A DNA stretch of 64,000 nt from Macrocystis pyrifera (GCA_031763025.1 JASSKH010000031.1:4822904-4886903), one strand, 5' to 3'; shown: positions 10,846 through 47,084, counted from the first letter of the stretch. Notes: generated by a model from the sequence alone, not told the origin. Program-made: numbers and translations.

Positions 10846-11226
10846 CCCCCCCTGGGGGTGCATGCTTGATGTCCCCGCGGGCCGCCGCATGCTTGATGTC
10901 CCCGGGGAGGCGCACGCTTGATGTCCCCCAAGGCGGTGCATGCTTGATGTCCCCGGGGGGTGTGTACTCTTGATGTCCCCGGGGGTGTACTGTTCCCGGG
11001 GGAGGCATGCTTGATGTCCCCGGGGGCGCATGGGCGTGGTTGATGTTGCATGCGTGATGTCCCCGGGGGGGCTCATGCTTGATGTCCCTGGTGGGCTCAT
11101 GCTTGATGTCCCCTGGGGGGCTCATGTTTGGTGTCCCCTGGGGGGCTCATGCTTGATGTCCCCAGGGGGCGCATGCGCATGTTTCACGTCCCCGAGGCGC
11201 GCAAGCTTGATGTCGCCGAGGGGCGC
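10846..11226 (+). repeat. ~26-bp minisatellite
   Basis: Unit CTCATGCTTGATGTCCCC plus a G run, about 15 copies. Right-hand units are the most alike. Confidence 0.9.
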
Positions 11227-11379
11227 ACTATGCTTTCTTGGGTGTGTGTCCCGCTTTGCTCCGCACGACGTCGGGTTGCCTCGCGTGGCGGCCGAAAGTA
11301 GTCCAAACTGCTGTGCTGTGTTTCGCCGTGTGACTGACTGACTGCCATGCGAACGGTATGGTGATGAGGGCAGTCATGA

Positions 11380-13930
11380 TCACGGGGAAGGGGCCGAGAA
11401 GAGCAGAGAGGGGGCGCGCGAAGGGATGCGGGAGGGGGGGGGGGGGGATTGGTGATATTTTTTCCCTCTCTTGTGTTTTCCCTTTTTCTGTTCCTCGATG
11501 CTCCGTTTGGCTATCTCTGCCTGACTGATTGTAGGCTGTCGTGGTGGAGCGCCTTTTTTTTCTTTCCTCTCACGGCTCTTCCTGTGATTCCTGTCATGAG
11601 ACATATATACCCAGTAGTATGCCTGATTATTCGGCTGCTGACAGCCAAGAAAAAAATACAAGGAAAAGAAAAAAACATACAATGCCGCGAGGTGTTCTTT
11701 CGTTTTGTCGTGTTTTTTGTTTTCTTGTTTTTTCCCGCAAAACTTTTTCTTTTTTCTTCCTTTTTTCTGAGTGCTCTCCTTGTTTTTTTTTTCATGCGTT
11801 TTTCTTCTTGTCTTGTCGTGGTATCTGGATGTGACCTGTCAGTTTTCATTCTTCTAGCGAAGCGGTGCTCGTACAACAAACAGTGGAGCATGGACGTCCT
11901 ACTTCGGCTTTTTTTGTCCCCTCCCTCCCTTCCTTCCTTCCTGCCTGCCTGCCTGCTCTCTCTCGTGGCGCAAGCTTTGGCGTGGTTTTGTGTGTGTCGT
12001 CTTGTATGGTGTCTCGTTTTTGTCTTGTGTTTTTCTCTTCTTTTCTTTCTTGTTTTTCTCGGGCGGGGTTATTTTTCTTTTCTCTGGCCCCCTTCGTTTG
12101 TAGTTGTTTTTGTTCGTGTTTTTTTTTACGGCGCGATTCGGTTGCGTTCTCGCCTTGTGTGGCGTAGGACCTTTCTTATGCGAGATGTCGTCTAAAACAT
12201 ATATGTCATTGTCTCTCGGGACTTTTCCTGAAAACAACAATCAGCAGTGTGGTGCATGCACGGCTTTTGACGCCCGCTCCCCTCTCCCCCCCCCCAAAAA
12301 AACAACGTTCCGAGGGGTAGGGAGATACATCGAACAAAACGAGTTCGTACCATGGTTTTACGAGTGAGTACGCACGACCTACCCCCCGTGATGAGTACAG
12401 CCCCCCCCCCCCCCTTGGCAATGCCCGCCTGGTCAGTGAAAACTCGACGTGCTCCGTCCCGGCATTATACACAGGGGGTGCGAGGGTCTATGGTCGCACG
12501 ACTACGGCCATGCATGACATGAGTATTCCCCACCCCACCCCACCCCCCCCCCGCCCCCCCCCCGTCTCCCCCGTGGCAACCATGTGTGTTCTTCATGTTG
12601 TCATTCCGCCCCCCTGTATCGCCATCGAGTTGCTTTTGCTTCCCGATGTCCAGAGCTTTTGTGCCTGGTTGAGTTGTTCGCTGAGGACAAGAAGCAGGGC
12701 GCACGGTCGATCGTCGCCTGTCTGCGTGATGGATGCGGACTTTGGTGTGTTTAGAAAGCTGAGTTCTAAATTCGAGGTATATGGTGTGACGCGCCAACGT
12801 TTTTTAGTATCGTTTGGTTCCATTATTACGCGCCCGTTTTCGGTTTCCAGGGAAGGTTGGTGGCCTTTGGGGAGGGGGGGGGGGGGGGGGGGGGGGGTGG
12901 GCAGGATGAGAGAAGGGGACTTGTGAGACTACCACGATTACTGTTCCGGATATGGGCAATGTGATCGCGACTCTTGTGTGTCTGGGTACTCGTGCCGCCC
13001 AACGGAGCGGATGCTACTTTTCTGAGCGAAAGAGGTGCTGGCTATTTATTGTTGCGCTCGGTAGGTAACAGCGGCAGAAAGAAGCAGAAGAAGCGGCAGC
13101 TGCGTGCAGCAGCAGCAGCACAACAAATAGGAGATCAACTGGCTCACACGCGTACTGACGTGGATGGCACGTATTACTTCATGGCTGGGGGGTGGACGAG
13201 CGAACCTGTCGTGTATGGCGGACTGCCCGCCTGTTTTTTTTTTGTTCGGAATTTGCCGTGGACGATGTGATGACAATGGGGGAGGGTGGGGGGGGGACAC
13301 GAAACACGAACAAATTGAAGAAGGCCAAAAACAGGGAGGAATGGATGGGCGGACTGAGCCCTTGCATAGCTAAATAAATCCAGTCGGGGGACGGGGACGG
13401 GGAATACTACTACGAAAAAAATTCTAATATGCAAGTTGTTGCACTTTTTTTGTTCTACGTATTAGTTCTACTACTAGATGGTTGATTTGGTGAATTGTTT
13501 TTTGGCCTGGTTTTTCTCCCTTCTTTCTTTTCCATGTTATTTGGTGGTAATTGAAGGGAGGCGTGTCGGGGGGGGGGGCGGGGGTGGGGGGAGGGTTGGG
13601 GTTCCTATGGGTGTTTTCAACGGACATACGTATCATGTCGTAGCATCCGCCGATATGTGTGTGTGAGTGAAGAGGGAGGGGGCAGGGGGGTACAGAGTAT
13701 ATGATATCGATATATCTTATCAATCTGAGTATCTTGAGGCACAAATTAGTGCCGGGGTTATCTATCTATCTATCTGCTGGTCGGCCATCTCGTATATCAT
13801 AAATCAGTCAATCAGTATATCAAAAGAAGGGGAAATAAAAAAGGTTGTTTTTAGCCAGGTCCGGATTGGTAAGACATATGGCCGGCTGTGCTTGCGGGGG
13901 GCGAACGAAGAGACGCGGCAAGCGGAGGGC
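11380..13930. other. No gene recognised; T-rich DNA and homopolymers
   Basis: Long T-rich stretches (11450-12180) keep hydrophobic frames open but lack codon structure. There are G runs at 12878-12898 and 13569-13590, and two RP-C1 copies at 12370-12560. A CAGCAG patch lies at 13108-13120. Confidence 0.6.
12370..12560 (+). mobile_element. RP-C1 tail plus a second truncated copy
   Basis: GTGATGAGTACAG with a 14-C tail (about 12389-12415) is followed directly by a longer truncated copy ending CATGACATGAGTATTCCCC. The second copy sits behind the C tail of the first. Confidence 0.8.
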
Positions 13931-13946
13931 GGGAGGAAGCGGAGCG

Positions 13947-13981
<35 letters not shown>

Positions 13982-14434
13982 AGGAAAAGGAAGAGAGCGC
14001 GAGGAGGAGGAGGAAGAAGAGGTGGGCGGAGGGGGAGAGTGTGCTGCGCCGTTGTGTCTTATAGCCAAGAGTGAACGGAAGTGGAAAGGGAGGGGAAAAC
14101 ACTGAAATCGAGGAACAACGTAGAGTGAAGCTATAATAATAAGCGGAGGGAGCAACATGATGATAATAAACAAAACAAAACGCCAAAAGTGTACAAAGGA
14201 GAGTTTTCAACCAACCAAAAGACATTTATTTGTGTACCAGTGTGTCTACTGTCCCGTGGTTTTTTTTTCATGGTTGTGGCTCTCGTGTTAAATCTTTCTT
14301 TTTTTTTTTCGGATTGGGGGCGCTGGGGTGGACAGCGTCGGAGCTGGTCTCTGCTGACAATTCCCTATAGTTTGCGAAGGGGCTTTTAAAACAAAAGAGT
14401 ATAATTCGTCTCCCCGAATTCGGAAAATAAATAA

Positions 14435-14466
<32 letters not shown>

Positions 14467-14544
14467 ACGATGTACTCATCACATTTTGTAATATGTCACG
14501 AATCGTGCTTGTTGTGTTGTTCGTCAGGAACGCCCCTAAACCGC

Positions 14545-14700
14545 TATTTCTTCCCGTCGACATCCAGAACGCCATGTGTCCCGATTCTTCAATTTTAGCG
14601 AGAGGTGCGCCCTCTCTGGTGACCACGACGCAAGAGATACTACATTCTAATGCAGTATTAATAGAGCAGAGTAGACTATGCATATATATCTCTGTTTCTG
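14545..14700 (+). repeat. DISP repeat copy
   Basis: CCCGTCGACATCCAGAACGC to GAGCAGAGTAGACTATGCAT, truncated at the right. Confidence 0.72.
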
Positions 14701-15148
14701 TAATTGCAAATGTGTCTGTCTGTCCGTCTGTCCGCATGCCTTATATTTTCGAACACGTTCCAATGATCGACATATAAGTAAGGTCGTTACAGATAGATGA
14801 TATTCGTACGACGTACCAGGTATTCGACTCTTACGGACCTTATATACTGAAACATACCATACCACCAGGCAATATTTAGCCGTATAATACGTCCACCACA
14901 CCATACCATCGTACCATACCACAAACCTACCATATCACGTACCGTGATTTTTCCATGTTACATGTAATAATGTATCCACCAAAGAAACCGTACCATCATA
15001 CCATACCAACATACGATATCACGTTCCGTGCAATACACAACACACCGTACCACGTACCATACCATACCCATACTGTACCTACACCACCCGAGGGCATGCC
15101 CAATTTCAAGGAGAATGCTGTTGAACCGAGGGGCTCAACCATCCGAGC

Positions 15149-15803
15149 GCAGCTCTGCAGCAGCATAACGCAGTAGCAGGAACAACCACAGCCCTGCAGC
15201 AGGAGCGCATATATAGCACTCCCATAGAATCCAAATCCCCAACCCAACCAAGTGTACAACCCGCTTCTCGGTGTGCAATATGAACTCGCAGCCATCACCC
15301 TGCAACAGCAGCAATGCCGGCAGCATTGAGAACAGTACTCAGACTGCGCAGGCCGAACAAGAGAGCAGTCACGCGACGAGCGTGTCAGGTCTCTGGTAAC
15401 GCAGAGTTCACCGGGTGGGTCGCCATCGTGTGAACGCTAACTATCCGCTAGTTGGCCTCGCGTATAGGGTGGGGCGTTGGAAATACGGCCCGTGTGTCGG
15501 GTTGTGCTGTGCAGTGTGTGGTGTTTGCTGTGCTGCGTGTGATCGATACGAAGTCGGGGAAATATGGTGGTCGATCATTTCCAGTTCCAACGCGAGGCTG
15601 TCGGTAAAATCACGAGTGCTGGATGCCCCTCAATGCCGCCGACACTGCTGCTGTTGCAGGGTGATGGCTGCGAGTTCATATTGTACACCGAGAAGCGGGT
15701 TGTACTTGAGTTGAAGGTTCGGATTGTATGGCGGTGCTACATGTGCGCTGTTGCTGCAGAGCTGTGTGGCTGCTCCTGCTGCATGCTGCTGCAGAGCTGT
15801 GCC
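15149..15803. repeat. Long inverted repeat, arms ~180 bp
   Basis: The left arm 15149-15331 and right arm 15629-15803 are reverse complements at roughly 80 percent: both read CTGCTGTTGCAGGGTGATGG and CGAGTTCATATTG, then ACACCGAGAAGCGGGTTGTA. The spacer is ~300 bp. A transcript would fold into a long hairpin. Confidence 0.85.
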
Positions 15804-15839
15804 GTGTGCTGTGCATTTTTGCTGGGTCAGGATGTGCCA

Positions 15840-17735
15840 CAATATGAAAATAAAATTATCAAAAGCTTGCTATTAACTATTAACACCAAATAATGCTATT
15901 ACTATTTTTGACATCCGACAATGCGCAGCATGAGCTTCAGTCAACGTTGATCACTCAAAACATTCTTGAAAGAAGAAAACGACAGAAGTAAAGGAAACCT
16001 ATGCTGAGGTCTAGCTACCTTCTGTGTCTATACTTCCCGCTATGCTTTATCTACAATATCCTGTATTGTTATCCTTGCTTCCTCCTCCGTCTCAAGATGT
16101 GCTCTTGACATTCTATTTTCAGGTCCTAAGCCGCCTCCAAACTCCATCCCCACGCCATCGGTGTGGGTCTGTCATCCCCCCCCCCCCCCCCTGCTCCTTC
16201 TCGCTTCCTGACGGTCCCTAAGCTGGAGTTTGAAGCGAGACACCCTCCTCGAAATGGCGACCTGTGTAGTCACCGAGACGATTTGAAGCAGGCGTTCCTT
16301 CACCAACCCTTTCCTTCCCATCGACCCACCATCCCTCTCCCCCACGACACTAGCTGCCAGCTGGTCGACGAACTTACTTCCCTCTACCCCGAGACGCCCA
16401 AAGCTTTCCACTGCTAAAGTGGCAAGTTTGTGACACCGTTCGTCAAAGGACACATGTCCCGGACGAGCGTAGTGTTGGCGCTTACGCGTCTCGGAAGTAG
16501 AGGCAGCTGATCCATCGTGATCAGCACTGCCTCCTCGCAGGTGTATCTATCTGCGCTTGAGGGTCAGCATGGGTGACGTCCAGCAGGATGGACGTCCCCC
16601 TATACTCTCTATTAGGAGCGTCTCGGAAACCTCCTCTCCTGAGAACAGCGCTCGAATGTATTTCTTCGAGGGCAACAACAATATATTATTGCTGTCCGTC
16701 CGTCCGTCCGTCCGTACTTCCGTCCTTGAAGATAAAAAACGCATACTTTTGATTTTTGTGTCCGAAATAATTACTCATGAGGACGCCTTGTGTACGTTTT
16801 AAACGATCGAGCTTTCCTTCGAAACCGGTACAGCAGTATATGGCAGTGAAGAGTTTACTCCTCGGTTTTGTCTCTCTACGGTACGAGTTCGAAGCAAATT
16901 TCATCGTCATGTATGCCAGGTACCAAGTATATTAGTATGGCTGGTACATTTTTTTACTCACCTTTTCGAAGTGTGTACGTTTTAGTTTTAGTTTTTTTGG
17001 CACCGTGAGTCAACAGGACTTCACCACTAATAACTACCACTCTAACCCAAAATATAAGGACCGTTTCAATTGAATAATTGTATTCTAACGGTACCTATAT
17101 TTCGGGTCATATTGGTATATACCAGGTACACCTCTGTCTTCAATATAAGGACGTTTCTCATTCAATATCAATATACAAGCGCAAGTTATACTGAGAGATA
17201 CAGTAGTGACAATCGGTGCCACTCCGGGTGGAAATGTAAGGACCGTTTTTACTTAAAGTTAGTACGAAGACCAAGCTTTTCTTCTTTTTGTTTTTCTTGT
17301 ATCCTCAGGCGGATTTGTAAAAATAAAGCTACTTAATTAAGTTCACCACACTTCCACGTTCAAATTTCGTGTCGTGTGTCAATCTATAACCCATAGCTGC
17401 CGCTGCAACAGCGGATCAGGCCATACTGATGTTACCGCTGGCGCTTGGGCACTTCGAAGCGCCCCTTACTTTCACGCCCAGCGTATAATAGTAGAACATA
17501 CACGTACCTGGCACCTAACAGGCTTTTTTTTAGTCCACAAAAGTCGGATATAGCGGAGCCACAGCTGGTGGCCAGCCGACTTTTGCTGGCTTACGTCGGG
17601 CGAGGGAATAAGCGAGCGGAATCAGCCCGCTCCCCGGCCGAGGGGGGGGGGGTGGGTGGAGTGGGGGGGCTGTCCCCCAAAAAGGCAAAAAAAAAACGTG
17701 TCCCTAATTCAACCATCCTTCCTACAAGGATATGC
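15840..17735. other. No gene recognised
   Basis: Mixed AT-rich and pyrimidine-rich DNA with a (CCGT)n patch at 16697-16715 and three loose copies of TAAGGACCGTTT between 17056 and 17255. Confidence 0.55.
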
Positions 17736-18040
17736 ACGCCTCGAACAGGTAATGATCTATCTATGTACAAAGATAGATCATCTATAGTTCCTCACCCTGC
17801 CGTTGTGAAGGGCCGTACAGGATCTGCCTTATAGGGCAGATAGATCCAACCCGGAAAACATGCGCTATATACATCGGTCATAATGTGGGTAGTATACGGT
17901 GGTTTCCCACCCCGGCAACACAAGCTAGATCGTACAGAACCGGGAACAGATCTATCTATGATCTGCTGTGAAAAGTCTGCTGTAGATCATCGAGTGGGAA
18001 CGAGTGGGAACCAACCAACGATGATCTATCTGTCCGAGAG
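17735..18040. repeat. Dispersed GATCTATC-rich repeat
   Basis: GGATCTGCCTTATAGGGCAG, CAACCCGGAAAACATG and GTTTCCCACCCCGGCAACAC are echoed at 20225-20520, 21225-21500 and 21870-22010. Confidence 0.6.
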
Positions 18041-18444
18041 GTTTGCAAGCATGGAAACTCTATCGAGGCTGGTGCTGTACGGGCGAGAGAGTGGGCGGGG
18101 GCGGGGGGCGGGGCTACATACCCCTCTTTTCACGACCGCGTTTGGGCCACACTCGGGGCGAGACTATAGTGGCTCTGTGCCTCACTCAAAAACTTGGCTT
18201 GAAAAACAATAGTTGGCGCGCGGTGCAGCGTAACGAACGAAACCCATATATTTTTTTATGGTGCAGGGCGTATGACGGACGAAACCCAAATTCAGACTAT
18301 GAAACCTTTTTTTTCAGAAAACCCTGCGTACTGCTGTGGAATGGAGTGCAAAAAAAGAATTACCTGTGGTACGCCTGTAGGGTGATTAATCGATCGGCCA
18401 AGTGGCTCTGAGCGGCTGCAAGGCAAGGACCCTCCCACCTTGAC

Positions 18445-18716
18445 TATTACGGGAGGGCATATTAAATAGGACCTACAGTACGGTACACACAAAAACCCAT
18501 GTATTTACCTATTTTTACTGACAACATATTTGGTCCTATTTACTATGGTCCCCCGTAATACTTCCTCCTATTTTTACTGACAATATTTGGTCCTATTTAC
18601 TATGGTCCCCCCGTAAGTATTTTACGGGGGACCATAGTAAATAGGACCAAATATTGTACTATACTTACGGGGGACCATAGTAAATAGGACCAAATATTGT
18701 CAGTAAAAATAGGTAA
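18445..18716. mobile_element. MITE-A cluster: one full copy and three part copies
   Basis: A full element (18445-18560) is followed by a right-half copy to about 18616, then two left-half copies at 18625-18658 and 18664-18716. The halves face each other, as expected after one element inserted in another or after rearrangement between palindromes. Confidence 0.85.
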
Positions 18717-18908
18717 ATGCATGGGATTTGAGTGGTTTGTCCCCAAACCGGGACTGCTTACGATTTGATTGAGGGTTTGTCCCGAACACAAGACTGCAGT
18801 CCGAAAAGAGGGGTTTAACCATTTTAGTACCGCAGTCCTTTTTTGGGGAAAAATCACTTGGAATTAGACTGGTTTGTCCCCAAATCGGGACTGCGGTGCT
18901 AAAGGGGG
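18717..18908. mobile_element. Two PAL copies next to the MITE-A cluster
   Basis: GTTTGTCCCCAAACCGGGAC with TTTGTCCCGAACACAAGAC, then CCGCAGTCCTTTTTTGGGG with CCCCAAATCGGGACTGCGG. The second is a clear ~75-bp palindrome. Confidence 0.75.
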
Positions 18909-20220
18909 TTTTTATGGCAGATAGTCGTCACCTCCGCGAAACGACTATTATTAGAGTAACTATTACTGTATAGTCCGACTGATAGCTACGTGCAGTGTGT
19001 AAAATAGTTGGTGATTTAGTCGTGTCAACTATTGATAACAGCCATATTTTTTATTGCCAGGTGGCTGTTGCACAGGTTTGTCTCCGCGGTTGTGTGTTGA
19101 TCGCCCGCACGTTGAAGTTGATGTTATTGTTGAAGATCTCTTTTTTGCTTCCTCCGGAGGGAGACGTCTTGCGGAGGAAGGGACGAGTGCTTCTTCCGCT
19201 TTTTTTAGAGCAACAGATTAACGCCTCCATATAGAAAATAGAGGGGATAGGGGATAACATAATACGTACTGGTATCATAGTGACAACACGTTTATTATTG
19301 TATGTGTCTGCGCTACGTGCAGTACCATCCCCGCAGTCGGCAGTAGAAGTGCTGCTACCAAGTTCACCACGCACCCCCCCCCCCCGCAGGAATAGCGCTA
19401 CATCGCCACCGATATTATAGCGTACGAAAAACACCATAATAGCATACAACACATACCTTGTACAGCAGTTACCGCAGATACCTCAAGTAGAGTGACAACA
19501 TATAACCACCACCATAACTCCCCTCTCCCTCCCTCCCTTCCTCTGATTGGAGAGCAGACAAACACGTAAATACGTAAAGCAAGAACGAAGCAAGAACCGG
19601 TGAACACGTAAACGCTAAAGCCTGCATTCTGTGTTTTACAGCTATATATATACCTGCAGCACTCCTCCTCTTCCCCGAACGGCTACATCGGGCCCAATGC
19701 AGAGGCGCTCCCGGTCGCCAACTTTTTTCCGAAAACATTTTTTTTTTTTAATATTTCAAGCAAAAAGTCGCAAATTTTCTGTCAAAATTTGCAAATCTTT
19801 TGCAAAATTTCTGTTTCTTCTTTTCTTTTTTTTACATTGACAAGAGACGAAAGTGGACTTTTATTTACTCCATCTGCAAAAAAAAACAACTCTGAATGTC
19901 AGCACCAGGGAATACCATTAACACTACGTGCTGGAAGTGCCCAAACCCGGGGGGATCGAACTGCTTAACTCTTTTAGCACCGCAGTCCCGTTTTGGGGAG
20001 AAAACTACTTGAAATTTGACTGGTTTGTCCCCGAAAAAACGGTACAGCACGATACCTGACCTTAACCGCCTCAGGCAACGTAATAAAAAAAAAATACGTT
20101 AAAAACCAAAAAAAAAAAAAAACGAAAAAAGACGTGCACCATCAGATAGATGATGATCAGCTACTGTAAGTAGTTCAAATGTGCGCCAAAAAAAATCATT
20201 AAAAAAACACTCTAAAAAAA
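18909..20220. other. No gene recognised
   Basis: Contains poly(A) patches (20088-20230) and one PAL copy. Short open frames have no codon character. Confidence 0.5.
19970..20052. mobile_element. PAL copy
   Basis: CACCGCAGTCCCGTTTTGGG pairs with GTTTGTCCCCGAAAAAACGG. The distal end has decayed. Confidence 0.7.
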
Positions 20221-20224
20221 AAGA

Positions 20225-20520
20225 CGTGTGAGCATCATCAATCAGATCCCGTTCACACCGCGGACAGATCACCTACAGATACATCATCCGTATATCATTC
20301 AGAAGCTTGACCCCTTTGCCGTTATGATAGGTTGTGCAGGATCTATCTGTGTACGTACAGATCATCCAACCCAGGAAACTTACCGTATAGGTCATGCAGG
20401 TTCGTACGGCTCCCACCCAGCAACATGAGCTATCCCATACAGATCACACATATCATACAGATCATCTGCCCTGAAATGGTCTAGGTCATCAGGTAGGAAC
20501 CGATGATCTGTGCCTGGCGT
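20225..20520. repeat. Dispersed GATCTATC-rich repeat, second copy
   Basis: CATCCAACCCAGGAAACTTA, GGTCATGCAGGTTCGTACGG and CCCACCCAGCAACATGAGC parallel 17800-17950. Confidence 0.6.
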
Positions 20521-21002
20521 GGGTCAGTTCAAAGCACCACACACCAACGATTATTTTACGTAAACATAAAAAAAAAACACACACACACACACACACAAAC
20601 ACACACGCCAACCAACCCCTATTATGCTCGGACGGGAAATATATTCACAGCCCGGACAAAAACAGCTGTACGCGCGATGCGCTCCACTGCCCAACACGAG
20701 CCTCCACGTACGCCGTTACAGCACAGCAGTGCCGCTTGCTGCTATACGAAGTGCCGGTGTACGTGCACCAGCCAACAACACCGGCACAGCAGCCTGCACT
20801 ACCTCCGGACACCTAACAACCCACTAGGTGAATCCCATGCATACGTGCCAAGCGAATCCGCAGGCACAAAAAAATGGTGTCAGACAACCGGCATCAAACC
20901 AACCGCCACTGCTACAAAAAAACAATAGCTGCTCTCACCAACACGCCCTACTAAGAATAGGACGCTCAACTCGCACACACGAAACAAACTTGACGTCACA
21001 AG

Positions 21003-21033
<31 letters not shown>

Positions 21034-21219
21034 CCATGCTGCTTTTGCTGTCAACGCAGACCAAAAAAAACGTACCGTTAATAGACCCAAAAGACGTAAA
21101 GACAGACAGAAAAAAATGAAAACCTTGGTTTGGTGTGCCGGTGGCAGCAACAAGGCTTTTCACCCCCCCTTTTATTTTTGTTCACAGCCTCGGACAGCTC
21201 GTGATCTGTAGATCCCGAC

Positions 21220-21676
21220 AGAACAGATCGCGATGCAGATCATCTCCATGAAAGGTCCCCCGAAAACGACAGATGACGATCCAAGTCGCCCGGACCCCAG
21301 TCGGATTTTTTCATCACGATCTACCTGCCGTACACCATCTAGCGATTCCAACCAGCGCCCACGAACGAACACGCTGTGCGGGAGAGGATCTGTACCGTGT
21401 AAGGAGAGATGCAGCCCAGGAAAAACCATGCACCATATCATGGCGAACATTGAGCTACATCGTACAGACCGATCACGCGGATCAGGAATCTGGTCAATAC
21501 AAAACCGTTAGGTCTTCATATTCACGTACATTTTCCGCCTAGAGCGGTTTCTAGCTCACGAAGCCGGGGTCCATGATCCGCCCGTTACGTAAGAACGTTT
21601 TCTTTCGTATACGCCCCGATTGGAGCCTCCCCCCCCAAAAAAAAAAAACGCCTCCAAGTCTACGAAAAAAAACAAA

Positions 21677-21708
<32 letters not shown>

Positions 21709-22010
21709 GCAAAAACACAAACAAATCCCGCGTTCTTCACGACAGCAAGGGTGGGCGGGTGGGTCGTCTTTTGACGATGCGCTGAAAACAACATCGACAG
21801 CCAACAGAAACCACAAAACCCTGATGGAAACTAGCTGCCTGCCAGGAAAACACAGGTCCCGAGCTAAATAGGACTACAGATCCCCCCAACCTGCCCGCGT
21901 CGTGCAGGCTCTGTATAGAGCAGATCCAACCCGTCAACACGAGCTTTATAAACGGTTCAGACCAGGAGTCTTTTCTGCCCTGTAAGTGTCTACATCCTGA
22001 AGCGGGAATA
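21220..22010. repeat. Dispersed GATCTATC-rich repeat, third and fourth pieces
   Basis: GATCCAACCCGTCAACACGA and GGATCAGGAATCTGG match the copies above. A (CAA)n tract at 21677-21710 separates them. Confidence 0.5.
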
Positions 22011-22145
22011 ATCGACAATATCCACGGCGTAAAAAAACATTCCAAACCGAAACACCCTTATCTCTATGCGATATACGAGAATTCGGAACCTCGTTTCTCT
22101 TTCTCCTCTCCCATGTATGCATGCGTGTCGTATCTCTCGCTCCCC

Positions 22146-22146
<1 letters not shown>

Positions 22147-22192
<46 letters not shown>
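22147..22192. repeat. 46-nt C run
   Basis: Lies immediately before a truncated RP-C1 copy, so it is probably the tail of an earlier insertion. Confidence 0.88.
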
Positions 22193-22199
22193 TTCTCCC

Positions 22200-22290
22200 G
22201 CCGCGCTCCGTCCCGGCATTGTAGGGAGGCGAGGTTCTATGGTCATACGACTACGGCCATGCCATGGATGACATGAGTACACCCCCCCTC
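22200..22290 (+). mobile_element. RP-C1, 5'-truncated copy
   Basis: Only the last ~85 bp are present, starting at GCTCCGTCCCGGCATTGTAG. It is preceded by a 46-nt C run. Confidence 0.85.
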
Positions 22291-22617
22291 CGCTCCCGCG
22301 CCTCACCCCGTCCCCCCCCCCTCTTGCTGAGGTCGCTTCCATGACGGTCAAAGGGAAGCTCCTCGCAAATCACAGTGCGATACAGCGCACGATTAAAATG
22401 CCCATACACCGCATATTAAAGCACATACACATACACATCGTAAGTGTAAAATAAAGCACACATTAAACATACCAGGTATACAACAAGTACGTTCACAAAA
22501 AAACACCACCCACTATTAAACCGCCTGTTTTTTATTCCAGGTACATCACGAAAAACGCAGGCCGGCATTTTGTTTTACCTGCTAGCTGTGGGCTCAAGCA
22601 CTCCCCCCCCGAACCCT

Positions 22618-22748
22618 CTGGTGCAAGCAATGCCTGCCTGGTCGGTCAAAACCCGACGTGCTCCGTCCCGGCATGGTAGGTATGCGAGGGTCTATGGTCA
22701 TACGACTACGGCCATAGATGACGTGAGTACATCCCCCCCCCCCCCTCC
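22618..22748 (+). mobile_element. RP-C1, 5'-truncated copy
   Basis: It starts at GGTGCAAGCAATGCCTGCC and ends GATGACGTGAGTACATCCC with a C tail. Confidence 0.87.
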
Positions 22749-22764
22749 CAGCCCCTGACAATCA

Positions 22765-23070
22765 AAGATGCTACAAGACCGCGGTTTGACCGCTTTGACC
22801 GACCGCCCCCTATAATGAAACTAGTACTAGGAGATCGCGGTTTGAGCCCTTGACTGACTGCCCCCTATACTGAAGCTAGTACTAGAAGGCCGCGGTTCGA
22901 CCCCCCCCTTGGCTGACCGCTCTTATATTTAAACTAGTACTAGAAGGCCGCGGTTTGACCCCCTTGACTGACCGCCCCTCATATTAACACTACATGTAGT
23001 ACTATTAATAGAAGGGCGCGGTTTGACCCCCATGATTGACCGCTCCCTGTACAAAAACTAGCATAGTAAC
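22765..23070. repeat. ~62-bp minisatellite beside the end of the EGF gene
   Basis: Units built on AAACTAGTACTAGAAGGCCG, CGGTTTGACCCCCTTGACTG and ACCGCCCC, nearly five copies. One unit is extended by ACTACATGTAGTACTATTAA. Confidence 0.92.
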
Positions 23071-23243
23071 GCCGCCCAAGGAGGTCTTGACTCCCCAAAA
23101 AATGAACGATCTCCTAGTGCACCACTCTGGCCCGGAATATAGTAACCATTTGGTATCGTTATCAGAGTCCAGAGTGGGGTAATATTCCTGGCCACGGTGG
23201 TATTGTTTCAAGAGGAAGATTGAGCGCGAAATGCAGGCAGTCG

Positions 23244-46378
<23,135 letters not shown>

Positions 46379-46384
46379 CTGATG

Positions 46385-46560
46385 GTGGTCATCATGGTCG
46401 TGGTCGTGGTCGTGGCCGTGGCGGTGGGTGATGGTGATGTTGGTGTTGGTAGTCGTGGGGATGGTGGGAGTGGTGGCGGTGGTGTTTGTGATGATTGTGA
46501 TGATGGTGGGTGGCGATGGCGATGTCGATGGTGATGTTGGTCGTGGAGATGGCGTGGACA
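46385..46560. repeat. GGTGATGGTCGTGGT-type repeat
   Basis: GTGGTCGTGGTCGTGGCCG and GATGGTGATGTTGGTCGTGG; low complexity just 5' of the first EGF-gene exon found. Confidence 0.8.
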
Positions 46561-46709
46561 TTACGTCCAAGGAAGAGAGCGGCATAGGCAAAAGGAAGGA
46601 CGTGCAACAACGCGGTGCAGCGGGGTGGGGCGGGAACTGTTTATTAATACTGACTTTGTTTTACCAGGGATTCAAAGACCAAAATTAATGACGTCGATAG
46701 TGGTGATGG

Positions 46710-46812
46710 TATTACGAGGGACCATAGTAAATAGGACCAAATATTTTCAGTAAAATAGGAAAATATATAGGTTTTTGTCTTTACCGTGGGTCGTATTTAC
46801 TCCCCAGTAATA
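46710..46812. mobile_element. MITE-A copy upstream of the first EGF-gene exon found
   Basis: The left arm TTACGAGGGACCATAG is good. The right arm has lost the CTATGG block. Confidence 0.88.
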
Positions 46813-47084
46813 GTATAGTAGTGGATGGTGATCAGGTTGATAAGGACAAGCGGGCTCTGTTCACCAAGTGTGCTCTAAAAAAGATTAACCGCCACATCTC
46901 ATACTTGGTGACGAGGACGATAATTGAGAAGGTGGTGATCATGGTCATGACTAATAAATGACCACGGAGATGGTGATCGATGACGGCGGAGGCGAGGATT
47001 ATCTCCACGGTGTTCCAAGCAACAGGAGCAGGATACTGTCGCGGTGCGCATGGCCCGAAACAACGTACGGGTAGTATCTCCCTG

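Noticed and set aside
10846..11226. CRISPR-like array
   Set aside because: Units are contiguous without unique spacers, vary in length, and the DNA is eukaryotic; it is a minisatellite.
11449..12195. 248-codon plus-strand hydrophobic frame
   Set aside because: T-rich DNA gives Phe/Leu/Val runs; no codon periodicity, start context or domain.
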